Origin: Leptospira vanthielii serovar Holland str. Waz Holland = ATCC 700522
Lineage (GTDB): Bacteria > Spirochaetota > Leptospiria > Leptospirales > Leptospiraceae
Assembly (NCBI RefSeq): GCF_000332455.1
Contig: NZ_AOGY02000087.1
Location: 1-6,035 of the forward strand
Reading direction: 5' to 3'
DNA length: 6,035 nucleotides
Shown: positions 1 through 5,192 of the stretch, one piece after another
Numbering within the stretch: the first letter of the stretch is position 1
Layout: the number at the start of each line of letters is the position of its first letter
Program-made: the position numbers and the translations under genes
Notes under the pieces: model-generated
The model's database searches: none
Told to the model about the DNA's origin: nothing
Seen by the model: the letters and a program-made list of their open reading frames with translations, nothing else

Positions 1-11
1 ACGCCACGTAT
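1..11. repeat. 11-mer repeat ACGCCACGTAT, copy 1
   Basis: Identical 11-mers occur at 1-11, 4455-4465 and 5663-5673, all in the same orientation. The core ACG-CCA-CGT is a small inverted repeat. This copy sits at the window edge, two bases before the GTT that ends the non-coding cassette body, in the place where the left-hand attC should begin. Function unknown; it could extend leftward outside the window. Confidence 0.6.
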
Positions 12-69
12 TAGTTAATTGCAGTTGGTTTTGTGTTGTATTTGCTAATAATACGAAGTGTTTGAAATC

Positions 70-88
70 CCAGCGCGCAAATTTTCTT
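70..88 (+). repeat. Inverted repeat, left arm (with 284-302)
   Basis: CCAGCGCGCAA followed by ATTTTCTT is complementary to 284-302, which reads AAGAAAAA then TTGCGCGCTGG. The arms match at 18 of 19 positions. The arms bound 233 bp with no open frame. The GC-rich CCAGCGCGC end stands out in AT-rich surroundings. It could be the stem of a long RNA or DNA hairpin or the ends of a small non-autonomous element. No clear target-site duplication is visible. Confidence 0.65.
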
Positions 89-283
89 TCTTATTCTTGG
101 TCTTCAAAGCCCGACAATCATTTTTGAATCATGCAAACCGTGACCAAAAAATAATAGGAAATGTAGCGAAATAAACCTCTTAATTCTTATTCTTTTCTTT
201 AAAGCGCTCGAATCATTAACAAAGTAATAAAACCGATATAAAGATCTATTATTGAATTGAGCAAAGTTGGACTCTCACCTTTT

Positions 284-302
284 AAGAAAAATTGCGCGCT
301 GG
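284..302 (-). repeat. Inverted repeat, right arm (with 70-88)
   Basis: Partner of the arm at 70-88, with one mismatch in 19. It lies 17 bp inside the right terminal inverted repeat of the non-coding cassette, while the left arm lies 39 bp inside, so the nesting is asymmetric. Confidence 0.65.
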
Positions 303-329
303 TTTTTTTGAATAGAATTAACCAATTGC

Positions 330-491
330 AATTAACGAACTAGCCTTAACGACGTAGGCTGACCCTGAGTCCCGAAAGGGACGTTAGGGACTGGAACGAC
401 ACTTGCGAATGCAAGGGGAGTGCCAGAAGCCTATGTGTCGCAGACCGAGCGAGGCCTCGTGCCGAAGCGAAGCGTTAAGGCGCTGTTAAGC
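330..491 (-). repeat. attC1 recombination site
   Basis: On the + strand: AAC (334-336), spacer GAACTAG (337-343), inner box CCTTAACG (344-351), then a perfectly complementary inner box CGTTAAGG (473-480), spacer CGCT and GTT (485-487). The outer ends are AATTAAC and GTTAAGC, close to the RYYYAAC/GTTRRRY rule of integron attC sites. Between the boxes lie a second stem (ACGTAGGCT with AGCCTATGT) and three smaller hairpins. The interior is almost the same as in attC2 and attC5, but the inner box pair is different. In the minus-strand reading this attC belongs to the HNH cassette. Confidence 0.88.
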
Positions 492-523
492 GCCGTTTCA
501 GCAGTATTTATTGAATTGATTTC

Positions 524-1594
524 TTATTCAATTTCATAAAAGATTTCTTTGAATGATTTTTTGGAAAGGTCAATGGCAATTTCATCCGTAATTATAGTGC
601 CTTGTGGATAACCTAAATAGTCAACTTCGAGTTCCTTTCCGATATTGTGTTTTATTGTCTCGTAGAAAAATGCTTTTTGATATCTTGATACATAGGCTCC
701 AAGAATGTTTATATTTTTTTCTGTTATTTGTATGCTTTGATCCCAAAGATTTTCTTTTATTTTGGGACTACCTTTCATAAGTGTTTGTTTTTCTAATATC
801 TTTCCATCTAGGTTTTGTTTGAAAATGGAATATACATTTTCTCCTACATAATTGAGATTAAGAAAAATAATGTATTTCCATGTACTGAAAAGTGATACTT
901 TACATATCAATTTTTTTGATACATTGTCCGAATTTATTTCTAGGCTATGGCATATCTCTGATCGTTTAAAGTAGTCCGAATCCGGCGGTTCATTATAATC
1001 AGGGAAGACTATGGAAGCGTTATATGTTCCTTGAATATATGGTATTAAGTGATTTACGAAAGAATCGATACCTTCCGATTCTAAATAGTATTCAAATCCA
1101 ATTTTTGCTATTGCCCGCATTACGTCTGCATCGCCGGTAGTAAACTTATGTAAAAATCGAGTATCGCGATTAAATTCTTCTAGTTGATCGGATATGTGGA
1201 TTTTATTTTCTGTTCTTCGTTTATTTAATTTATTTATTTTTGTTTGCAGGTCATTTTTATCAGTATATGAAATCTTTAATTGGTTATTATTGGTTTTCAG
1301 AATGTCACTTGCAATTTTTATTTTTCCACCTTGATTCAGGATATAAGGATCTCCTTCTTTAAGCGAATTTATTTGAATTTTTTTATTAGATTTTCTTTCT
1401 CGATATACATTGAAGACTATAGAAGGTAATGCAACATTTTCGAATAAAACTCTGTCAATACTATTTCCAAATTCATTGTTACAATTCCAGCATACGTTAT
1501 TTAACGTTAGAATTCCACCAATTGATTGAGGAATAATATGTTCTTCGGTTTTGTTTTTCTCAGTTATAATTGTGTTACAAAAAATACATTTCAT
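524..1594 (-). CDS. HNH endonuclease family protein (HNH_5-like)
   Basis: 356 residues. The N-terminus is a clear HNH/zinc module: C3-x2-C6, then E18-H19-I-I-P with S24-I-G-G27, then C35-x2-C38-N39. The two CxxC pairs should bind zinc, and H19 and N39 are the likely catalytic core of a beta-beta-alpha-metal DNA nuclease. The EHIIPxSIGG pattern is typical of the HNH_5 type. Residues 50-356 match nothing I recognise; they are rich in Lys, Asn and Ile and have no membrane segment. The ATG at 1594 is the only sensible start because C3 must be kept. It lies 17 bp from the cassette crossover, with no Shine-Dalgarno sequence and attC2 directly upstream, so expression probably depends on read-through. 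A restriction or anti-phage role is inferred from the nuclease fold and cassette setting, not shown. Confidence 0.82.
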   Translation of the reverse strand: MKCIFCNTIITEKNKTEEHIIPQSIGGILTLNNVCWNCNNEFGNSIDRVLFENVALPSIVFNVYRERKSNKKIQINSLKEGDPYILNQGGKIKIASDILKTNNNQLKISYTDKNDLQTKINKLNKRRTENKIHISDQLEEFNRDTRFLHKFTTGDADVMRAIAKIGFEYYLESEGIDSFVNHLIPYIQGTYNASIVFPDYNEPPDSDYFKRSEICHSLEINSDNVSKKLICKVSLFSTWKYIIFLNLNYVGENVYSIFKQNLDGKILEKQTLMKGSPKIKENLWDQSIQITEKNINILGAYVSRYQKAFFYETIKHNIGKELEVDYLGYPQGTIITDEIAIDLSKKSFKEIFYEIE

Positions 1595-1605
1595 GCTGAT
1601 ATGGC

Positions 1606-1768
1606 GCTTAACGAACTAGACTAACCGACGTAGGCTGGCCCTGAGTCCCGGAACGGGACGTTAGGGACTGGAACGACACTTGCGAATGCAAGGGGAGTGC
1701 CAGAAGCCTATGTGGCGTAGCCCAAGCGAGGGCTTGTCCCGAGGCGCAGCGGTTAGTTGCTGTTATAC
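1606..1768 (-). repeat. attC2 recombination site
   Basis: Outer ends GCTTAAC (1606-1612, an exact RYYYAAC) and GTTATAC (1762-1768). Inner boxes ACTAACCG (1620-1627) and CGGTTAGT (1750-1757) are perfectly complementary. Spacers are GAACTAG on the left and TGCT on the right. The interior has the ACGTAGGCT/AGCCTATGT stem and hairpins built on GTCCC/GGGAC, CTTGC/GCAAG and AGCCC/GGGCT. It differs from attC5 at only a handful of positions. In the minus-strand reading it closes the membrane-protein cassette. Confidence 0.88.
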
Positions 1769-1790
1769 GAAGGGCAGGTGTTAAATAAGG

Positions 1791-2237
1791 TTATATGTAT
1801 TTTCTCTGGCGATTTTTCAATTCATTAAAAAGAGGGACGGATATTTTATCTTCAGAAGTTTCTTTTTCTAAATAGTCAAAATATTTTTTAATTTCAATGT
1901 TTTTTACAATACGTAATAATTCATATTCAAAAAATGAAAAATCTGATTTTGTAAATAATCCCTCTGTCTCTAATCTACATATAGTCTCAAAAAATCCTAA
2001 GAGTCTGTCTAAAATAATCTCTTGTTTTGAACCTGGTAAATTTTTATTAAACTTAAATGTTTCGTGATCAATTTTGTAAAATAACTCTTCCATTTCTCTG
2101 TTGGAAATTAAAAATTCATGTAGTCTGAGTAAATAATCAATTCTTCTCTGCTTATTCTGTTTATACAGTTGGAATACTGCTATCACAACTGCAATAGTTG
2201 TTGATATGTTCGCTAATAATTGAAGGTTTTCTAGCAT
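1791..2237 (-). CDS. Small single-span membrane protein, unrecognised
   Basis: 148 residues. Residues about 7-25 (LLANISTTIAVVIAVFQLY) form one hydrophobic segment, followed by the basic stretch KQNKQRR, so the rest is most likely cytoplasmic by the positive-inside rule. Residues 30-148 are charged and predicted helical by composition. The shape recalls small one-TM DUF4760-type proteins, but I cannot assign a family. The ATG at 2237 is preceded by a weak AGTGAG eight bases upstream. The gene ends 22 bp before attC2 and starts 314 bp inside its cassette, an unusually long leader that could hold its own promoter. No partner gene shares the cassette. Function unknown. Confidence 0.72.
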   Translation of the reverse strand: MLENLQLLANISTTIAVVIAVFQLYKQNKQRRIDYLLRLHEFLISNREMEELFYKIDHETFKFNKNLPGSKQEIILDRLLGFFETICRLETEGLFTKSDFSFFEYELLRIVKNIEIKKYFDYLEKETSEDKISVPLFNELKNRQRKYI

Positions 2238-2551
2238 TTAGTTCTCACTATTAATTTATTGAATGTATGAAATCTATTTTATGAATTTGTTTTAAAGTTA
2301 TTTTTTTAGAATAAAGGTTTTGGTTTATATAAATAATATTTCTTTATTAAGTTTTTAATAAAGCGTTTTTGTGTCTTAATGGTTTAGATTTCCGGTAATA
2401 TTTTAGAATGATATATTTATTTTTGATTTTAAAATTCCAAATCGAAATTCAGTTGCAAGATTACATTGGTGATATGTCCAGAGTTGAATCTTTTTATTAT
2501 AAATTTTATTCTTATGAAATTTAACTTAAGTAAATTGAGATTCTGCCTTTC
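2238..2551 (-). other. AT-rich leader of the membrane-protein cassette
   Basis: About 314 bp without a credible gene, between the cassette start and the ATG at 2237. It is very AT-rich. On the minus strand a loose promoter-like pair, TTGCAA with 17 bp to ATTTTA, lies roughly 200 bp before the gene. More -10-like AT strings follow the palindrome at 2342-2363. None is strong enough to call alone. A small RNA or a regulated promoter is possible. Confidence 0.35.
2342..2363. promoter_or_regulatory. Perfect 9-bp inverted repeat in the leader
   Basis: CTTTATTAA, loop GTTT, TTAATAAAG: a perfect 9-bp inverted repeat with a 4-base loop, about 105 bp upstream of the membrane-protein start. On the + strand it is followed by CGTTTTT, so a weak terminator for + transcripts is possible, but the stem is nearly all A/T. 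An operator is the other reading. Confidence 0.35.
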
Positions 2552-2715
2552 GTATAACGAACTAGTGGAGACGACGTTTCCCGACCCTGAGTCCCGGTAA
2601 CGGGACGTTAGGGACTGGCACGGAGTTTGCGGATGCAAACGAGTGACAGAAGGGAAATGTGGCGCAGCCCAAGCGAGGCCTTGTGCCGAAGCGCAGCGTT
2701 TCCATGCTGTTATAC
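2552..2715 (-). repeat. attC3 recombination site
   Basis: Outer ends GTATAAC (2552-2558) and GTTATAC (2709-2715). Inner boxes TGGAGACG (2566-2573) and CGTTTCCA (2697-2704) pair with one G.T wobble. Second stem: ACGTTTCCC with GGGAAATGT, a different sequence from attC1/2/5 but still paired. The later hairpin GTTTGC/GCAAAC also differs from CTTGC/GCAAG in a compensated way. In the minus-strand reading it closes the toxin-antitoxin cassette. Confidence 0.88.
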
Positions 2716-2754
2716 GAAGGCCCCAGATATTGGAATTATTTTATTTAAGAAGTC

Positions 2755-3084
2755 TTAAGAAGCTTTCAAGAGAACAAACTCTTTCTTTGATTTCCCAACT
2801 TTCTTATTTCTTACTTTAGCTTTTATTTCTAAATCCATTCCAAGGCTATCCAAATAGTCTATTAAAGTGGATATTTTCATATCCTTTCTTGATTCGAGTT
2901 TTGAAAGACCAGATTGTGAAAAATTGATAATATCTTCTTGTCTCAAACCAACTTGTTTTCGTAAATCTGCGAGATTGATTTGAAAAAGCATTTGCTCAGC
3001 TTTATGTTTTGCCCTAGCAACACTTTCCGAAGGCAATGATTTTTCAAGATTTTCTATTGGATTTCTTTTTACTTTTGCTTTCAT
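2755..3084 (-). CDS. higA: HigA-type XRE antitoxin
   Basis: 109 residues. It is expected to bind and neutralise the upstream toxin and to repress the shared promoter. A basic N-terminus is followed by a helix-turn-helix region at about residues 39-75, with LRKQVGLRQEDI, then FSQSGLSKLESRKDMKISTL and YLDSLGMDLEI. The SQSGLSKLE...STL...LG pattern is typical of antitoxins paired with Gp49/HigB toxins. Start: the ATG at 3084 has AAGGAG seven bases upstream, better than the TTG one codon earlier. It overlaps the toxin gene by 41 bp in another frame, which suggests translational coupling. Oddity: only six residues separate the Q of RQE from the SQ of recognition helix 3, where family members usually have about nine, so helix 2 or the turn looks shortened. 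Confidence 0.85.
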   Translation of the reverse strand: MKAKVKRNPIENLEKSLPSESVARAKHKAEQMLFQINLADLRKQVGLRQEDIINFSQSGLSKLESRKDMKISTLIDYLDSLGMDLEIKAKVRNKKVGKSKKEFVLLKAS

Positions 3085-3436
3085 CAACTATCTCCTTATT
3101 TTCGATTAGCCATTTATTATAAATTTTCTCAACCATCGGAATCATTTCTTCATAAAATCGCTTATCCTTGCCTCTTTTATCGCCACCAGTTAGTAATAAG
3201 CCGATTCTTCCTTCTGTAAAAACGAAAAAGATTCTGATAACTTTTAACTTAATCTGGATACGAAGTTCTTTTAGATTTTGAATCTTAGATCCCTGAATTG
3301 AATCAGCAAAAGGTCTACCTAGTAAAGGGCCTTTCTGTCGTAAAAGATAGAAGTGTGCTAGTATTTCTTCTTTAGTGTTTAAATCAAGTTTTAGAAGCCA
3401 CAAATCAAATTCTTTGGTAGATTCAATTTCCCACAC
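3044..3436 (-). CDS. higB: HigB/Gp49-type RelE/ParE superfamily toxin
   Basis: 130 residues, near the usual length of about 100-120 plus a Lys/Ser-rich tail. Family marks: an MWEIESTKEFDLWL start, EEILAHFYLLRQKGPLLGRPFADSIQGSK, the NLKELRIQ strand, then IRIFFVF and LLLTGGDKRGKDKRFYEEMI. Toxins of this type are ribosome-dependent mRNA interferases in studied cases. The toxin-before-antitoxin order is the HigBA arrangement. The start is a GTG at 3436; the only upstream ATG (3438) is out of frame and an in-frame TAA lies just before, so no longer form exists. No Shine-Dalgarno is present, and the promoter at 3443-3470 would start transcription at about the GTG, so a leaderless, poorly translated message is likely (inference). 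The pair may stabilise the array. Confidence 0.87.
   Translation of the reverse strand: MWEIESTKEFDLWLLKLDLNTKEEILAHFYLLRQKGPLLGRPFADSIQGSKIQNLKELRIQIKLKVIRIFFVFTEGRIGLLLTGGDKRGKDKRFYEEMIPMVEKIYNKWLIENKEIVDESKSKKKSNRKS
3092..3097 (-). promoter_or_regulatory. Shine-Dalgarno site deciding the antitoxin start
   Basis: AAGGAG on the minus strand, seven bases before the ATG at 3084 and inside the 3' end of the toxin gene. It is the strongest ribosome binding site in the window. The toxin lacks one, so the antitoxin should be made in excess. Confidence 0.75.
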
Positions 3437-3442
3437 ATCTTA

Positions 3443-3470
3443 ATTTTAGACGAAATATAAATGCAGTCAA
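3443..3470 (-). promoter_or_regulatory. Sigma70-type promoter of higBA
   Basis: On the minus strand: TTGACT (3470-3465), a 16-bp spacer, TAAAAT (3448-3443). Both boxes match the consensus at five of six positions. Transcription should begin near 3436, the toxin GTG. This gives the toxin-antitoxin cassette its own promoter, as commonly seen for such cassettes. Confidence 0.72.
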
Positions 3471-3484
3471 GTGAATATTCACTT
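3469..3484. promoter_or_regulatory. 16-bp perfect palindrome, likely HigA operator
   Basis: AAGTGAATATTCACTT is a perfect 16-bp palindrome that overlaps the last two bases of the -35 box (TTGACT) of the higBA promoter. A dimeric XRE repressor bound here would block RNA polymerase. HigA autorepression is known for the family; binding to this site is inferred from position and symmetry. Confidence 0.68.
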
Positions 3485-3526
3485 AAATTCATAATATTTC
3501 TCTTCATTCTGTTTTCTGGGGCTTTC

Positions 3527-3688
3527 GTATAACGAACTAGCGGAGACGACGTTCCTCGTAGCTGAGCCTGCAGGGCAGGCGTTAGCGTCGGCGCGTCTTC
3601 TTGCGGAGCAAGAAGCGTGACGGAGAGGAATGTGCCGGAGGCCAAGCGAGGGCTCGTCCCGAAGCGAAGCGTTTCCGCGCTGTTATCT
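3527..3688 (-). repeat. attC4 recombination site, most divergent copy
   Basis: Outer ends GTATAAC (3527-3533) and GTTATCT (3682-3688). Inner boxes CGGAGACG (3541-3548) and CGTTTCCG (3670-3677) pair with one G.T wobble. The second stem is ACGTTCCTC with GAGGAATGT. The third is GCTGAGCCTGC with GCAGGCGTTAGC, replacing the CCCTGAGTCCC/GGGACGTTAGGG stem of other copies but keeping TGA opposite GTTA. The fourth is TTCTTGC/GCAAGAA. Almost all changes are compensated, so the fold is conserved more than the sequence. It closes the IS91-like cassette. Confidence 0.88.
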
Positions 3689-3766
3689 GCTGTGCCCTAT
3701 GCTAAGTTTGGCTTGCTGCCTGTTTTTTCTCACTAAGGAATTTAATAGTCCAAAATTGAGTCAAAG

Positions 3767-4914
3767 TTAAGCGACAAGTCTTGTGAATAGTTCTTCAGTA
3801 GGCGGATCCTTTCCAAATTTGATGTAAACAATATCTGGAACTTTGAATTCGTCAACTTCTTCAAACAGAATCATCCTTTGATTGCAGAAAGGACAAGATT
3901 TGTGTAATTTATGCTGAACATCGAGAATGGAATCATCATTAATATTAGATTCATTTTCTTCTTTACTGATTATCCCCAATAATTGTTTTACGAGGTCATA
4001 CTTAGATCTACTAGCGGAGCTGTAGAAACCAGAATAACGAATAGATTTAATGTTTTGTGGAATGATATGTTTGATGTATCTATTTACAAATTCATGGTTA
4101 GAAAAGGAAAAAGATTTATCTTTTTTATGAAGATTAATGGAACCATTATCAAAAAAAATCGACCTGATTAAGATCGAGAGCATTTCCTTTTATAGTTTTG
4201 GAAAGGTAGTCAATAATAGGATAAAGGTGATTCGTATTTCTTAGAAACAAATATATTTTCTTTATGTAAATTATCTATATTTAGTCTGAAGTCATTTCCA
4301 AGTTCAGGATGTTTCTTATGTAAAAGAATTAATTCTTTCTTTAGAATTTGGTTATATATAGAATTGAAGTTATCAAGTTTGAAGAGGTCTATCAGTAAGA
4401 GAATTTGTCCTGTTTTTTGGATAGAGCAATAGAATTGAGAACGATGTGTATATGACGCCACGTATGCTGGTAAGCATCCCCATGAGTGTGTAGAACAGAA
4501 ATGAATGCGGTAGTAGGGGTTAGGTCAAAAGAATACTTAATTAATTTGAGAATCGTATTAGATGAAGCTTCAAAAAGGATTTCTATAAATTCTTTATAAT
4601 GGGAAAGAATATATGGATACAGAAAAGAAGGTAACTTAAAAACAAGATGATAATGTGGAGAATTAGAAACTTTTTCTTTTGTATTAGAATTCCATTCTCT
4701 TTTATTTCTGATTGGCAAGTAGGACAAGATCTATTGTTACAAGATTCTCTAATGAATATAGAGAAGTGTCCGTTTGGACAAGAATAGACTCTTCCCTTCA
4801 TGGCATTAGTTCTACACAGAGTAACAGCAGAAACAACCTTCTTAACATGAGTAGGCAGGTTGGAAGCTTGAATCTTATCTTTTGCTTATATAATACTTGT
4901 TGGAATTCATTCAT
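3767..4914 (-). pseudogene. Degenerate IS91-family transposase
   Basis: Pieces of one protein lie in order but in shifting frames. The first is MNEFQQVLYKQK from the ATG at 4914. From about 4885 to 4712: LPTHVKKVVSAVTLCRTNAM, then YSCPNGH and SCNNRSCPTCQ (zinc ribbon). From about 4710 to 4400: KREW, HYHLVFKLPSFLYPY, LHTHGDAYQH and HIHIVLN, where HIH is the HUH metal motif. Then LFKLDNFNSIYNQILKKEL, then PIIDYLSKT where catalytic Tyr is expected; after an 8-A tract (4151-4158) comes INLHKKDKSFSFSNHEF, RYIKHIIPQ, IRYSGFYS and CPFCNQRM. That is at least five frameshifts, so no active transposase can be made. The match to rolling-circle IS91/ISCR transposases rests on remembered motif order. It fills an ordinary cassette between attC4 and attC5, starting 30 bp from the cassette end. 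No IS91 termini were recognised. Confidence 0.82.
4455..4465. repeat. 11-mer repeat ACGCCACGTAT, copy 2
   Basis: Same 11-mer as at 1-11 and 5663-5673. On the minus strand it encodes the T-W-R that splits the transposase metal motif: QH-TWR-HIHIV, where related proteins usually read QHHPHIH. It could be a short in-frame insertion. Confidence 0.6.
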
Positions 4915-4937
4915 AGAATAAAGTTCTAGGGCATTGC

Positions 4938-5099
4938 AGATAACGAACTAGACTAACCGACGTAGGCTGACCCTGAGTCCCGGAAGGGACGTTAGGGACT
5001 GGAACGACACTTGCGAATGCAAGGGGAGTGCCAGAAGCCTATGTGGCGTAGCCCAAGCGAGGGCTCGTCCCGAAGCGAAGCGGTTAGTTGCTGTTAGCC
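4938..5099 (-). repeat. attC5 recombination site
   Basis: Outer ends AGATAAC (4938-4944) and GTTAGCC (5093-5099, an exact GTTRRRY). Inner boxes ACTAACCG (4952-4959) and CGGTTAGT (5081-5088) are perfectly complementary. The interior is nearly identical to attC2 and, apart from the outer stem, close to attC1. It closes the partial right-hand cassette and is followed on the left by the IS91-like cassette. Confidence 0.88.
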
Positions 5100-5192
5100 G
5101 AAGTGAAGGTTTAATCAGAATTTATATTTTCTAACATTTTCTTTCTATATTTTTAAATAATTTTTCCGAATGTTCTTTTGCTATTTTTACTT

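Larger units (their letters stand above)
14..336. other. Cassette body without a gene
   Basis: About 320 bp between the GTT at 14-16 and the AAC of attC1 at 334-336. It has no open reading frame of useful length on either strand. It is a real cassette body, because GTTAATTGCAGTTGGTT at 14-30 is complementary to 320-336 with a single G.T wobble (position 24 against 326). Inside it, a second inverted repeat (70-88 with 284-302) makes the body a nested palindrome. No convincing promoter, tRNA or terminator was found. It may be a non-coding or promoter-carrying cassette, an RNA gene, or a dead remnant. To the left, the sequence after the AAC does not resemble the start of the other five attC sites. 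Confidence 0.65.
336..4943 (-). mobile_element. Integron cassette array, four complete cassettes
   Basis: Read on the minus strand, four complete cassettes can be cut at the G|TT crossover: 4943-3533 (IS91-like remnant + attC4), 3532-2558 (toxin-antitoxin + attC3), 2557-1612 (membrane protein + attC2) and 1611-336 (HNH + attC1). A partial cassette lies on each side. The cuts are supported because the start of each cassette is complementary to the sequence just before its own attC, for example GTTAAGCGCC at 485-494 against GGCGCTTAAC at 1603-1612. The orientation follows from gene direction and from gene 3' ends lying 22-78 bp from an attC. No integrase, attI or Pc promoter is in the window; they would be expected to the right. 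Cassette order and cut points are direct readings. Movement by an integron integrase is inferred from the known attC rules. Confidence 0.85.

Noticed and set aside
2342..2363. Rho-independent terminator for the membrane-protein cassette
   Set aside because: The stem is nearly all A/T, and the T run follows on the strand opposite to the genes.
2429..2638. Minus-strand open frame crossing the attC3 boundary
   Set aside because: About a third of it is attC sequence, whose stems explain the open frame; it has no ribosome site and no protein-like pattern.
3085..3087. TTG as the antitoxin start
   Set aside because: The ATG one codon later has ideal seven-base spacing to AAGGAG.
3391..3645. Minus-strand open frame across attC4 and the higB promoter
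   Set aside because: It begins in attC and ends inside the toxin gene in another frame; a by-product of the GC-rich repeat.
3983..4171. Plus-strand open frame opposite the transposase remnant
   Set aside because: It is antisense to recognisable IS91-like motifs.
4712..4921. Plus-strand open frame opposite the zinc-ribbon part of the transposase
   Set aside because: The minus strand carries the CxxC-type motifs here; the plus frame is a shadow.
330..5099. CRISPR array or transposon terminal repeats as explanation for the five repeats
   Set aside because: The units are about 162 bp, structured and 0.8-1.3 kb apart; compensated inner boxes and matched cassette ends fit attC far better.
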